From Leisingera sp. ANG-M1 (GTDB taxonomy: Bacteria; Pseudomonadota; Alphaproteobacteria; Rhodobacterales; Rhodobacteraceae), in NCBI RefSeq assembly GCF_000813745.1, contig NZ_JWLC01000013.1, positions 224,946-288,945 on the forward strand: a DNA stretch of 64,000 nucleotides, read 5' to 3'. The translations under genes and the position numbers were made by a program. The notes beneath the pieces are model-generated. The model did no database searches. It had not been told where the DNA came from and saw only the letters and a program-made list of their open reading frames with translations. This document shows, piece by piece, positions 45,741-54,155 of this stretch (within the stretch, counting starts at the first letter, position 1; the number at the start of each line of letters is the position of its first letter).

Positions 45741-47039
45741 ATGCCGTTGCTGCTGGTGCCGCCTGCGGGCAACCCGGGTGAAGCGGCGCTGTTGCGGGCG
45801 GCGGAAGTTGAGGCCGAGCGCATTGTGGCGCTGCTTAGGATTGCCGTCTCGGCGGGGCTGCTTGCCGCGCTGGTGCTGGCCGTTGATGCGGTGCAAACGG
45901 TGGATCAGGATTACCTGTGGCACCAGGTCGGCCTCGCGGCGGCAATGCTGCTGTCCTATATGGCGGTGGGCGCTCTGAGCTTTGCCGCGATCCGCAAAGG
46001 CGTGTTCCGGCGCTGGATGATCTGGGCGGCGGTCACCGCGGACTGCGTGTTCCTGTTTCTGAATTCCTGGCTGTCGCTGGTGAACTCCAGCCTCTCGGGC
46101 GATGTTGTCTTTGCCATGCCGTCGGCCTGGATGGCGCCGCTGGTGCTGGCTTTTGGTGTGCTTCGGTTCAATCCGCTGCTTCTGGCCTACCAGGTAGTGC
46201 TGGTGGCAGCAGGCTTTGTCTGGCTGGTGTTCTGGGAGCCTGCAGCCCTGTCCGCTGAGGCGGTTCAGCGGGTGCATGTGGCAATGGCCACGCCGCCCAA
46301 CCTGATGCGCGTGCTGATGATTTCGCTGGCCGGGCTGGTGCTGCTTGTGGCGGCGCTGCGGATGCGCGGGCTGCTGCACCGCTCTCTGGAGGAGGCACGG
46401 CAGAAGGCCAATCTGACCCGCTACCTGCCGGCCCAGCTGGCAGGCCGTCTGGCGGGCGGCGGGCTGGCGGCGCTGCAGGAAGGGCGGCAGCAGAAGATGG
46501 CGGTGCTGTTTATAGACATCCGCGGCTTCACCAGCTGGTGCGAGGGGCGCGCGCCGCAGGAGGTGAGCCGCCTGATCACCGAGTTCCGTGCCCGTGTCGA
46601 GGCGGTGGCGGGCCGGACGGGCGGCCTGATCGACAAATACATCGGTGATGCGGCGATGATCCTGTTTGAGGGCGAAAGCGGTGCGGCGCAGGCGCTGGAC
46701 TGCGCCGAGGGGCTTCTGGCGGAGATGGCAGACTGGCGGCGGGCCCGCGAACAAGCGGGGGAAGCTGGTCTGGGTGCCGGGATCGGCGTCCATTGGGGCG
46801 AGGTGTTTTCGGGCGTGACCGGCACGCCGGAGCGGTTGGAATACTCGGTTTTCGGCGACACTGTGAACACTGCAGCGCGGCTGGAGCAGCTGACCAAGGC
46901 GCAAGGCATGGCTCTGATCGCCTCGGCCGCAGTGCTGGAGGCGGCCGGGGCGGAGCCCGCGCGCGACGGCTGGTCTGCTCTGCCGCCGGAGCTTTTGCGC
47001 GGGCGCCGCAGCGGGCTTGCCCTCTTTGGAAAAGCGTAA
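45741..47039 (+). CDS. Membrane class III adenylate cyclase
   Basis: A 432-residue protein with about six hydrophobic helices (residues 30-205) followed by a helical linker and a class III cyclase domain (about 250-432). Metal ligands are Asp259 (VLFIDIRGFTSW) and Asp303 (DKYIGDAAMILF). Lys299 and Asp373 (VFGDTVNTAAR) are the pair that specifies ATP over GTP, and Asn376 and Arg380 are the transition-state residues. All catalytic positions are intact, so it should make cAMP. The signal for the membrane domain is unknown. It begins directly after rmuC with no gap. Confidence 0.92.
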   Translation: MPLLLVPPAGNPGEAALLRAAEVEAERIVALLRIAVSAGLLAALVLAVDAVQTVDQDYLWHQVGLAAAMLLSYMAVGALSFAAIRKGVFRRWMIWAAVTADCVFLFLNSWLSLVNSSLSGDVVFAMPSAWMAPLVLAFGVLRFNPLLLAYQVVLVAAGFVWLVFWEPAALSAEAVQRVHVAMATPPNLMRVLMISLAGLVLLVAALRMRGLLHRSLEEARQKANLTRYLPAQLAGRLAGGGLAALQEGRQQKMAVLFIDIRGFTSWCEGRAPQEVSRLITEFRARVEAVAGRTGGLIDKYIGDAAMILFEGESGAAQALDCAEGLLAEMADWRRAREQAGEAGLGAGIGVHWGEVFSGVTGTPERLEYSVFGDTVNTAARLEQLTKAQGMALIASAAVLEAAGAEPARDGWSALPPELLRGRRSGLALFGKA

Positions 47040-47132
47040 GCCTGAGCCGTCTGCCATTTGCCCCAGATCAAAGACTTAGGCGTTTTGCTTGCTGTTTGAT
47101 ATGCTGAGGCAGCGAACAGAAGGAATGGAGCA

Positions 47133-47456
47133 ATGCTGGAGATCTCGGTCCGCAAAGTGGCACAGGTGGCAATGATGGCCCGCGAGCTGGGCCGGGCCGA
47201 AGGAGAGCTTCGCGCCTTTATCGACCGAATGGGCGAGGATCAGCAAGCGGAACTGGTTGGCATCATGTGGGTCGGGCGCGGCAGTTTCGAGCCGGAGGAA
47301 CTGGGCGAGGCGATATATACTGCCCGTCAGGAGGCCACGACGCCAACTTCCGATTACCTGATCGGCACCCCGCATCTGGCTGATAACCTGGAGGCCGGAT
47401 TAGAGGCACTGGGCATTGACGTGCATGACGTCGAGGATGACGTGATCGGTCGCTGA
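47133..47456 (+). CDS. DUF3775 domain protein
   Basis: A 107-residue acidic protein matching DUF3775 (MLEISVRKVAQVAMMARELGRAEGELRAFI, GIMWVGRGSFEPEELGEAI, TSDYLIGTPHLADNLEAGLEALG). The function is unknown. It stands alone, 93 bases after the cyclase, with its own terminator, so it may be expressed independently. Confidence 0.87.
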   Translation: MLEISVRKVAQVAMMARELGRAEGELRAFIDRMGEDQQAELVGIMWVGRGSFEPEELGEAIYTARQEATTPTSDYLIGTPHLADNLEAGLEALGIDVHDVEDDVIGR

Positions 47457-47480
47457 GGCGTTGCTACCCTGTTTGCAAGA

Positions 47481-47516
47481 CAAAGGGCGCCGTGCGGGAT
47501 GGCGCCCTTTGTGTTT
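47481..47516 (+). terminator. Terminator after DUF3775
   Basis: CAAAGGGCGCC (47481-47491) pairs perfectly with GGCGCCCTTTG (47501-47511) around a 9-base loop and is followed by TGTTT, 24 bases after the stop codon. Confidence 0.85.
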
Positions 47517-47524
47517 CGCGGAGA

Positions 47525-47575
47525 CGTCCGGGGCTCTGCCCCGGACCCCGGGATATTTATAAGCCAGAAGAACAA
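47525..47575. repeat. Dispersed intergenic repeat, copy C
   Basis: GTCCGGGGC (47526-47534) and GCCCCGGAC (47538-47546) form a perfect stem with a TCT loop. It is followed by CCCGGGATATTTATAAGCC and AGAAGAAC. The hairpin-plus-core order matches copy A at 2733-2815. It lies between the convergent DUF3775 and saccharopine dehydrogenase genes. Confidence 0.55.
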
Positions 47576-47613
47576 TGGATCCTTGCGGCCCGCCGCAGGA
47601 AGGGCCTGCCAGC

Positions 47614-48756
47614 TCAGGCTCTGTGGTCGATCACGTCCAGGTGCTGGGCCAGTTTGCCGATTTCGCCCATCCACTTTTCGACCAGGCCGAGGTCGCTCGG
47701 CGCGGCATGCACGCCGGCGGCGATCTTGCCGTTCATCGCAGCTTCGATGGCGAAAGAGACCGGGTAGGAGACCAGGCGGGCCATGGCTGTGCCGCGCTCG
47801 TCGCCCCAGGCGTCCATCACATAGGTCTTGTGCCAGGCCTCGGCTCCGTCTTTTTCAGCCTTCAGCCCGACGCAAAGCACAACCCGGTCCGGTTCGCCTT
47901 CGTCATAGGCGTTTTCGGCCCAGAATTGGTCGGACATCTCCTTGAGGCGGGCGTCGCCTTCGGCGCCTTCCAGCGTCTCGACTTCCTTGAACACATCGGC
48001 CCAGGCATCGGCCCAGCCGTTGAGGCGCAGGGTGCCGCGGACAAACTCCTTCACTTTCCAGTCCTCGCCGAACTCGTACTGGCCCATGAAGGGAATCGAG
48101 TCGCGGTTCGGGTAGACCTCAAAGCTTTCAGGGGCCGGCAGCGGCGCCTCATAGGAAGAGATCGCGTCCCACGGGCGGGCAACGTCCAGTTCCTTGAAAT
48201 CGCGGATCGACTTGGAGGGCGAGCGCAGGGCTTTCAGCACGCCCAGCGGTGACCAGCTGAATTTGTAGCGGAACGGGTTCGGGGTCTTGGGGATGCCGCC
48301 GCAGTAGGAAATGAAGCTGATCTCGTTTGCGGCGTCATAGGTTTCGGAAGCCTTGTAGTCCGCCACCAGCGCATGGGCCATCAGGTGGTCGATGCCGGGA
48401 TCAAGGCCAACCTCGTTGATCAGGCAGACGCCGGCGTCCTTGGCCTTTTGGTCCAGCGCACGCATCTCCGGTGCGATGTAGGAGGATGAGACGAAATGCG
48501 CGCCGCGCTCGATTGCCAATTCGGCCAGCGGCACGTGCCAGTCGCCGGGCAGCATCGAGACGATGACGTCATGCGGGCTCAGCATCTGGCCAAGATTGGC
48601 GATGGAGAAGGCATGGATGTTGGTGGTCAGGTCGCCCACCGCTTCGCGCGCCTTGTCCGTGGTGCGGTTCCACACCGCCACGTCATGGCCCGCTTCCAGC
48701 AGGCGGCGCAGGCCGGGGATGGCCGAAAGGCCGGTGCCGCACCAGTGAATCGTCAT
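47614..48756 (-). CDS. Saccharopine dehydrogenase family protein (glutamate-forming type)
   Basis: A 380-residue NAD(P)-dependent oxidoreductase with an N-terminal Rossmann fold (WCGTGLSAIPGLRRLLEAGHDVAVWNR) and the saccharopine dehydrogenase C-terminal fold. The segment NEVGLDPGIDHLMAHAL is characteristic. Downstream of a Lys1/LKR-type gene, it is best read as the dehydrogenase that splits saccharopine to glutamate and 2-aminoadipate semialdehyde. The start at 48756 follows GGAGA; an upstream ATG adds six residues. It lies 171 bases after the preceding gene and may have its own promoter. Confidence 0.85.
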   Translation of the reverse strand: MTIHWCGTGLSAIPGLRRLLEAGHDVAVWNRTTDKAREAVGDLTTNIHAFSIANLGQMLSPHDVIVSMLPGDWHVPLAELAIERGAHFVSSSYIAPEMRALDQKAKDAGVCLINEVGLDPGIDHLMAHALVADYKASETYDAANEISFISYCGGIPKTPNPFRYKFSWSPLGVLKALRSPSKSIRDFKELDVARPWDAISSYEAPLPAPESFEVYPNRDSIPFMGQYEFGEDWKVKEFVRGTLRLNGWADAWADVFKEVETLEGAEGDARLKEMSDQFWAENAYDEGEPDRVVLCVGLKAEKDGAEAWHKTYVMDAWGDERGTAMARLVSYPVSFAIEAAMNGKIAAGVHAAPSDLGLVEKWMGEIGKLAQHLDVIDHRA

Positions 48757-48927
48757 TGCAGGTCTCCTTTGCAAAGAGTGCCGGGGAGCGAAAACCGCCC
48801 GCCCGATTAATGGGTGGTCAGTGCCCGTCTGCCCCCGTCAAACCAAAGGTTTGCTTTCGATAACACGCCGGGCGCTTTGCTTCCGCCCGCGGATGGGCGT
48901 TGCCCTTGCCGTGAGCGGAAGAATCTC

Positions 48928-49980
48928 TCATGCGGGCAAGTGCTCCTTGAAGGTTGCCTCGGCCCGGCCCCAGACACCGCTTTCCAGATCGGTCAGGGTC
49001 AGCAGCGAGGGCAGCAGCTGGGCCGCGTAATCCTCGGAGCTTTCCACCGGCAGCATTGAGGGCAGGTTGTCGATGGCCATCACGTCAAGCACCGGGCTGT
49101 TTGCCACGCGCAGGGCAGGTGCCTCCCAAGTGGTGGCGCGGTCGTAGACCGGGACCGGGTTGTAATCGCTGTCCGGGTCGCAGGCGACGTCGCCGATGGC
49201 GGTGAGCTTGCGGTCTGCCGCCATTGCTTCACGAGGAACAAAGACCGGAGTGCCGGGACGGGCGAAGATGCAGTTCAGGAACAGGTCATGATCCAGGATC
49301 TCCGGGAAGGGGCCGCCGTGGGCGGTTTCCGCCATATCCCATTTGGTGACCTGCACGCCCATTGCTTCGCAGAGGTCGGCAGCGCCGGTACCGACGCGGC
49401 CAAGCGCGCCGATCACGATGGCAGAGGGGCGTCCCGTGTCCAGGGCGTCGAGTTCGGCGCCCAGATCGTCCAGCAATGCATCCTTGCCGCCGTAGACTCC
49501 AACCGGGCTGCAAAGCCCGCCGCGCTGCTGGGCTGCCCAGGACTTCAGGGTGACGGCCGCGCCGGCATAACCTGCCCAATAGCCAAAGGCAGCCACGCGG
49601 CGGCCGGCCTCATCGACCAGATACTCCAGATCATAAAGGGTGCCGCCGCCGGCCTTGAACCGTTCCAAGAGCGCTTTGCCGGAGTGCTGGCCTTTGAAGG
49701 CATGGCCGAACATGATGTGGCGGTGCGGCAGCGGGGTGCCGTCCTCAGGCAGTTCCTTGAGGCCGAAGATGATCGCGTCTGCAGGGGCTTCGGGCCAGGA
49801 GTTTTCCGGCGCGATCTCGCAACCGGCGTCGATATAGCCCTGCAGAGGGATGGCCCGCACCGAGCTTTCCTCGACCGTGACCTTGATACCGCTTGCCAGC
49901 AGGGCCTTGGCGCCCTCGGGGGTGAGGCCCGCCCGCTCTTCATTGGGGCGCTGTTCGGCCCGTACCCATAGATGCGTCAT
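48928..49980 (-). CDS. Lysine-ketoglutarate reductase / saccharopine dehydrogenase, Lys1-like
   Basis: A 350-residue protein of the alanine dehydrogenase/PNT fold, starting LWVRAEQRPNEERAGLTPEGAK, with GALGRVGTGAADLCEAMGVQVTKWDM as the NAD(P)-binding site. It resembles yeast saccharopine dehydrogenase (lysine-forming) and the reductase half of plant and animal LKR/SDH. Paired with the adjacent dehydrogenase it should condense lysine and 2-oxoglutarate to saccharopine in lysine catabolism. A glutathione S-transferase gene starts the same transcript 11 bases upstream. Direction in vivo is inferred from the pairing. Confidence 0.87.
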   Translation of the reverse strand: MTHLWVRAEQRPNEERAGLTPEGAKALLASGIKVTVEESSVRAIPLQGYIDAGCEIAPENSWPEAPADAIIFGLKELPEDGTPLPHRHIMFGHAFKGQHSGKALLERFKAGGGTLYDLEYLVDEAGRRVAAFGYWAGYAGAAVTLKSWAAQQRGGLCSPVGVYGGKDALLDDLGAELDALDTGRPSAIVIGALGRVGTGAADLCEAMGVQVTKWDMAETAHGGPFPEILDHDLFLNCIFARPGTPVFVPREAMAADRKLTAIGDVACDPDSDYNPVPVYDRATTWEAPALRVANSPVLDVMAIDNLPSMLPVESSEDYAAQLLPSLLTLTDLESGVWGRAEATFKEHLPA

Positions 49981-49991
49981 CGTTATGTCCT

Positions 49992-50606
49992 TCAAAGCAT
50001 TCCCTTGGCGTAGACTGCGCGGACCGAGTCGCGCTGTTCCATTGCCGTCATGAAGTTCTGGATTTTCGGGAAGTCTGCGGCGGCCACCCCGTCGCCTTCC
50101 AGCCAGGTGCAGATCACATAGAGGTAGCAATCGGCGATGCTGACCTCATCCCCCAGCACGAAGGGGCCGCGCAGGCCCGCCTGGCTGAGGTATTCGCAAG
50201 AAGCGGCCATGGTCTGCGGCACCATCTTCTGCATGTCCTTCCAGCTGGAGCGTTCCTTGGCCCAGCGGTGGCCGCGCTTCTTGTGGGCATGGTTCACATG
50301 CATGGTGGAGGCGAGATAGAACATCACTTCGCGCATTCGCGCCAGCAGCACCGGATCGGTGGGGCGCAAGGACGTTGCCGGTGCCATGTCAGCGATGTAT
50401 TCCAGCAGCGCGCCCGTCTCGGTCAGGATGCCGCCTTCAACCGCCAGTGCCGGCACACGGCCTTTGGGGTTGATCTGGGCATAGGCTGGGCCGGTCTGTT
50501 CCTTGGCGGCAAAGTCGACCTTAACCGTTTCATACTCGATCCCGGCTTCTTCCAGGGCGATGGCCACGGCCACTGAAATGGTGTTGGGGGCGTAGTAGAG
50601 CTGCAT
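49992..50606 (-). CDS. Glutathione S-transferase family protein
   Basis: A 204-residue protein with an N-terminal thioredoxin-like domain (MQLYYAPNTISVAVAIALEEAGIEYE, INPKGRVPAL, then LTETGALLEYIA carrying the glutathione gamma-glutamyl contact) and an all-helical C-terminal domain. The Ser of APNTIS may take the catalytic position seen in beta and theta-like classes. It sits between a phosphatase gene and the lysine reductase gene, 21 and 11 bases away, so it is likely part of the same operon; a role with the reactive aldehyde product is conceivable but unproven. Confidence 0.9.
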   Translation of the reverse strand: MQLYYAPNTISVAVAIALEEAGIEYETVKVDFAAKEQTGPAYAQINPKGRVPALAVEGGILTETGALLEYIADMAPATSLRPTDPVLLARMREVMFYLASTMHVNHAHKKRGHRWAKERSSWKDMQKMVPQTMAASCEYLSQAGLRGPFVLGDEVSIADCYLYVICTWLEGDGVAAADFPKIQNFMTAMEQRDSVRAVYAKGML

Positions 50607-50627
50607 GTCTTTCCTCCCGTGCGTACG

Positions 50628-51278
50628 TCAGAGATGTGTCTGGGCAAAATGCCGGTCCGGCGCTTCCAGGTGCGGCACCGCGTTGAACAAAACCGGGCTC
50701 CAGTGGCCGCCGATCGGGAATAGCCGGTGCATGGAGGTGTTCATGATGGCCAAGGCAATCCGCGCCATGGCCGCGGTATCAAGCCCCATCGCCTGCCGCA
50801 GCGCCATCGAGATCAGCCCGCCGGAGGTTACCACCAGCGCCGGGCCCTCTCCGGCCGCGATCTCACCCAATGCCTGACGGGTGCGGGTCTCGAAGGCTTC
50901 CCAGCTTTCATATGGGGCGGCAATTTCGCCGGCAGCCCAGGCGGCAAAGACTTTGGGCAGATGGTCCACAAAGCCCTCGCGCTCCTGCGGGACTGGCAGG
51001 CCGTGCTGGTCCCGCATCGCCTCGGCGAGGGTGAAATATTCCATTTCGTTGAGGCGGGCGTCCTGGACGACATCAGTGTATCCCATAGATGCCGCGGTCT
51101 CGATGTGGCGGGTCAGTGTGCCGCAATAGACCCGGGTGTGGTGCCCATTGCTGGCCCGCAAGTAGGCGCCCAGCCAGGCTGCCTGCTGGTGGCCCAGATC
51201 GCTGAGCCGGTCATAGCTGTCCTCGTCCCGGGCGCCGGTATTGGCCTGGCCGTGGCGGATCAGCGTGATGTGGGACAT
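50628..51278 (-). CDS. Histidine phosphatase family protein
   Basis: A 216-residue member of the histidine phosphatase superfamily (phosphoglycerate mutase-like). The catalytic LIRHGQANTG gives the phospho-accepting His9, and the second half has a conserved histidine region (ALVVTSGGLISMALR, with Ser in place of the more usual His). That change near VVTSGG could reduce or alter activity. The substrate is unknown. It is the first gene of the apparent phosphatase-GST-LKR-SDH transcription unit. Confidence 0.87.
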   Translation of the reverse strand: MSHITLIRHGQANTGARDEDSYDRLSDLGHQQAAWLGAYLRASNGHHTRVYCGTLTRHIETAASMGYTDVVQDARLNEMEYFTLAEAMRDQHGLPVPQEREGFVDHLPKVFAAWAAGEIAAPYESWEAFETRTRQALGEIAAGEGPALVVTSGGLISMALRQAMGLDTAAMARIALAIMNTSMHRLFPIGGHWSPVLFNAVPHLEAPDRHFAQTHL

Positions 51279-51422
51279 GGGGCAGCGGCTCCGTTGTTAC
51301 CGGGCGAGTCTTAGGGGAGGTTCAGGGCAGAGGGAAGAGAGGGTTTGGCGCAGTGCTTATCAATTTCATTGAGGGCGGCAGAAACTTGACGCACTGTGCA
51401 GCGGACATATTGGAGATCCGCC

Positions 51423-52631
51423 ATGCCACTTGATCCTCAGCGCTTTCTTGATGACTTGCATAAGCTGCGCAGTTTCGGTGCCTCCGGCGTGGGCAAGGGC
51501 GTGGTGCGGCAGGCCTATTCCGAGGCGGACATCGCAGCGCGGAAATGGCTGGCCGGACGGATGAAGCAGGCTGGTTTAGAGCCGCATTTCGACCCGCTGG
51601 GCAATCTTTTTGGCTTGGCTGGGACCTCCGGGGACCGCAGCCTGCTGGTCGGTTCGCATAGCGACAGCCAGCCCGAAGGCGGCTGGCTGGACGGGGCGCT
51701 GGGAGTAATTGCCGGGCTGGAGATTGCACGGGCTGCCAAGGAAGCGGGCGGGCCGCCCATTTCCTGCGTCAGTTTCCAGGACGAGGAGGGGCGGTTCGGG
51801 GTGCTGACCGGCTCGGATGTCTGGACGGGCAAGCTGGCGCTGGAGGATGCGGAAGGGTTTACCGACACGGAAGGCAATACGCTGGCAGAGATGCGGTCGC
51901 TGATGGCGGATCTGGCGGGGGACTTCCTGCCGCACAAGCGATTCACCGGGTTTCTGGAAATGCACATCGAGCAAGGCCCCTATCTGGATGAGACCGGAGG
52001 CAGGATCGGGGTGGTGACGGATATCGTTGGGATCCGCGACATGCGGATCACTTTCGAAGGGCGTCAGAACCATGCCGGCACCACGCCGATGCATCTGCGG
52101 CGGGATGCGTTTCAGGCGCTGTCAGCCTTCAATGCCGCGCTGAACGGCCGGTTTGCAAATGTGGTGACGCCTGCCTCCGTCTGGACCATCGGCCATGTCG
52201 CGCTGCACCCCAATGCGTCTTCGGTGGTGCCGGGAAGGGTGGAGTTCTCCATGCAGTGGCGCGATGCCGATGCGGATCGGCTGGCGCGGATGGAAGCGAT
52301 CATCCGGGAGACGGCGCAAGAGATCGCCGCGGATCATGGCGTGGAAGCTGAATTGGGGCCAGTGCTGGGGATTGAGCCTGCAGCTATGGATACGCGGTTT
52401 CAGGCGGAGCTGGGCGCCGCGGCTGAGGCTTTGGCTCCGGGAAAGTGGCAGAAGATGCCTTCCGGCGCGCTGCATGACGCGGCGAATATGGCTGCGGTGA
52501 TGCCCGCAGGGATGCTGTTTGTCCCCTCGATCGGCGGTATCAGCCACGCCTTTGACGAAGACACGGGTGAGGCAGATCTGGTGCTGGGGCTGCAAGTGCT
52601 GGATCGCGCCGCCCGGGCACTGGCAGGGTGA
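51423..52631 (+). CDS. M20-type Zn-dependent amidohydrolase (carbamoylase/allantoate amidohydrolase-like)
   Basis: A 402-residue dinuclear metal hydrolase of the hydantoinase/carbamoylase subgroup of M20. Metal ligands are visible as His79 (GSHSDS), Asp90 ([10 protein letters not shown]), the Glu pair in QDEEGRFG, His in EMHIEQGP and the late His in [25 protein letters not shown] marks the dimerisation domain. Substrates in this group are N-carbamoyl amino acids, allantoate or ureidoglycine; no purine-degradation or hydantoinase genes are adjacent, so the substrate is open. The start at 51423 follows GGAGA. Confidence 0.9.
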   Translation: MPLDPQRFLDDLHKLRSFGASGVGKGVVRQAYSEADIAARKWLAGRMKQAGLEPHFDPLGNLFGLAGTSGDRSLLVGSHSDSQPEGGWLDGALGVIAGLEIARAAKEAGGPPISCVSFQDEEGRFGVLTGSDVWTGKLALEDAEGFTDTEGNTLAEMRSLMADLAGDFLPHKRFTGFLEMHIEQGPYLDETGGRIGVVTDIVGIRDMRITFEGRQNHAGTTPMHLRRDAFQALSAFNAALNGRFANVVTPASVWTIGHVALHPNASSVVPGRVEFSMQWRDADADRLARMEAIIRETAQEIAADHGVEAELGPVLGIEPAAMDTRFQAELGAAAEALAPGKWQKMPSGALHDAANMAAVMPAGMLFVPSIGGISHAFDEDTGEADLVLGLQVLDRAARALAG

Positions 52632-52659
52632 GTTGCGGGCGGGGCTCCCGCCTGTTCCT

Positions 52660-52679
52660 GGTCCTCCCGGGGGAGGACC
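52660..52679. terminator. Hairpin between convergent amidohydrolase and WGR genes
   Basis: GGTCCTCC (52660-52667) pairs with GGAGGACC (52672-52679) across a CGGG loop. It separates converging genes and may slow transcription from either side; there is no T run. Confidence 0.45.
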
Positions 52680-52716
52680 GTCACAGTTGGGCCGGGCGCC
52701 GCTGGCGCGGCGCGGG

Positions 52717-52944
52717 TCAGGCCCGGTTGTAGCCGCGTTTGAGCAGGCGGTTGCGATGCTTGTCGGCTGCGAGCGACGCATCGCGCAGGTTGCCGTAGAT
52801 GCTGATGGCGGTTTGCCCGTTGCCGCCGGCCACGCCCCATTCCCGCAGCACCGAAACCTCGGAGAACAGGTTCATCGCCAGTTCGATGCGGTAGAAGCGC
52901 GGCGGGCGCGCGGCGGCTTGGCGGTAGAGCAGACAGGTGGCCAT
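52717..52944 (-). CDS. Small WGR domain protein
   Basis: A 75-residue protein consisting almost entirely of a WGR domain (PPRFYRIELAMNLFSEVSVLREWGVAGGNGQT, then a basic C-terminal helix). WGR domains occur in DNA-damage sensing PARPs and in bacterial MolR-like proteins and are thought to bind nucleic acid. Stand-alone versions are common in alphaproteobacteria, with no known role. The start at 52944 is chosen so that the protein begins just before the domain; a 12-residue extension is possible. Confidence 0.8.
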   Translation of the reverse strand: MATCLLYRQAAARPPRFYRIELAMNLFSEVSVLREWGVAGGNGQTAISIYGNLRDASLAADKHRNRLLKRGYNRA

Positions 52945-52986
52945 GCCCCCGAGTCTAGCGGCGGCGAATCGCCCGGGCAAGAGGTC

Positions 52987-53385
52987 TCAGCCGGTGCCCA
53001 GCAGCGTCAGCCCCAGCAGGATCGAAGAGATCGAGGCCGCCGCAAAGGCGGCGGTGCGCAGGACCGGCAGGCCAACCGCATAGATCACGTAATGCGCCAC
53101 CATGCCGAAGAAGAAGGTGACCGCGAAGGTGCCGGGCTGGTCTTCGGCAGGCATCAGCAGCATGGCGAGGATAGAGAGCGGCGCAAAGGCGGCGAACAGC
53201 TCGATCCCGACAATATGGGCACGCTGGGCGCGCTGGGCCCAGGGGGATTGCGGCTTGTCATCGGGGGACGGGTTGGCCAGCGCCCCCATCATGCCGCGGA
53301 CAAAGATCCGGTCGAGGATATAGGGCACCCAGGCCACCGCGACCCAAAGCCCCGACAAGGCGGTGAAATACTGCAGCTGTGTCAT
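52987..53385 (-). CDS. MAPEG family membrane protein
   Basis: A 132-residue protein with four hydrophobic helices matching the MAPEG family (membrane-associated proteins in eicosanoid and glutathione metabolism). The segment NPSPDDKPQSPWAQRAQRAHIVGIELFAAFAPL is the typical loop and second helix of the bacterial group. Whether it binds glutathione is unknown. It lies 42 bases upstream of the WGR gene on the same strand. Confidence 0.85.
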   Translation of the reverse strand: MTQLQYFTALSGLWVAVAWVPYILDRIFVRGMMGALANPSPDDKPQSPWAQRAQRAHIVGIELFAAFAPLSILAMLLMPAEDQPGTFAVTFFFGMVAHYVIYAVGLPVLRTAAFAAASISSILLGLTLLGTG

Positions 53386-53450
53386 CGCGCTTCCTCCATG
53401 TGATAGGAAAAAGCGTAGTGTTGACGGGCGGGTTTTCTACTTTTGCGGTG

Positions 53451-54155
53451 TCAGTCCCAGTCCACGTCGCCCAGGAAAATGTAGCCCGCACCGTAGATCG
53501 TCTTGATCAGCCGGGGGTTCTTGGGGTCTTCGCGCAGCTTGGTGCGCAGGCGGGAGATGCGCACGTCCATCGCCCGGTCGAAGCTTTCGCCTGCAGCGCC
53601 GCCAAGTGCCTCTTGCATTTGGGCGCGGGAGATCAGCCGCTTGGGGCTGTCGAGGAACAGGCGCAGAACTTCGCCTTCGGCGTGGGAAAACGGGGTTTCG
53701 GCACCCTGGTCGTCTTCTAGCACATAGCGGTCGAAATGAGCGGTCCAGCCGGAGAACCGCGCGGTGTCGCTGCTGGCTGCCACCGTGCGGGGGCCGCTGC
53801 GCAGGCGGGCGCGGACGCGGGCGACGACCTCGGCCGGGTCAAACGGCTTGGTGATATAGTCATCAGCGCCAAGCTCCAGCCCGGTGACCCGGTCCTGCAC
53901 CTGGGCGCGGCCGGAGACGATAATGACTGCAGCGCCCTGTTCCAATGCCAGCCGATGCACCAGCGCCAGCCCGTCGGTGTCGGGCAGCGACAGATCGACC
54001 AGGCAGACGTCTGGTGTCACTCGGTTGAGCGCCGCCTCGAACTCGCGGGCGCGGGCAAAGCTTTGGGTTCGAAAGCCCGCGTCTTCCAGCGTGTCCGTCA
54101 GGATCTGCCGGATTTCCGGCTCGTCATCCAGAATGGTGACCAAGGGGGATGTCAT
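53451..54155 (-). CDS. OmpR-family response regulator
   Basis: A 234-residue regulator with an N-terminal receiver (acidic pocket at Asp10-Asp11, phosphoacceptor Asp54 in CLVDLSLPD, Lys in YITKPFD) and a C-terminal winged helix (SHAEGEVLRLFLDSPKRLISRAQMQEAL, MDVRISRLRTKLREDPKNPRLIKTIYGAGYIF). It should bind DNA once phosphorylated. Its ATG overlaps the stop of the hybrid kinase gene upstream by four bases, so the kinase is its likely partner. The ATG at 54155 is used; a 24-residue extension is unlikely. Confidence 0.94.
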   Translation of the reverse strand: MTSPLVTILDDEPEIRQILTDTLEDAGFRTQSFARAREFEAALNRVTPDVCLVDLSLPDTDGLALVHRLALEQGAAVIIVSGRAQVQDRVTGLELGADDYITKPFDPAEVVARVRARLRSGPRTVAASSDTARFSGWTAHFDRYVLEDDQGAETPFSHAEGEVLRLFLDSPKRLISRAQMQEALGGAAGESFDRAMDVRISRLRTKLREDPKNPRLIKTIYGAGYIFLGDVDWD

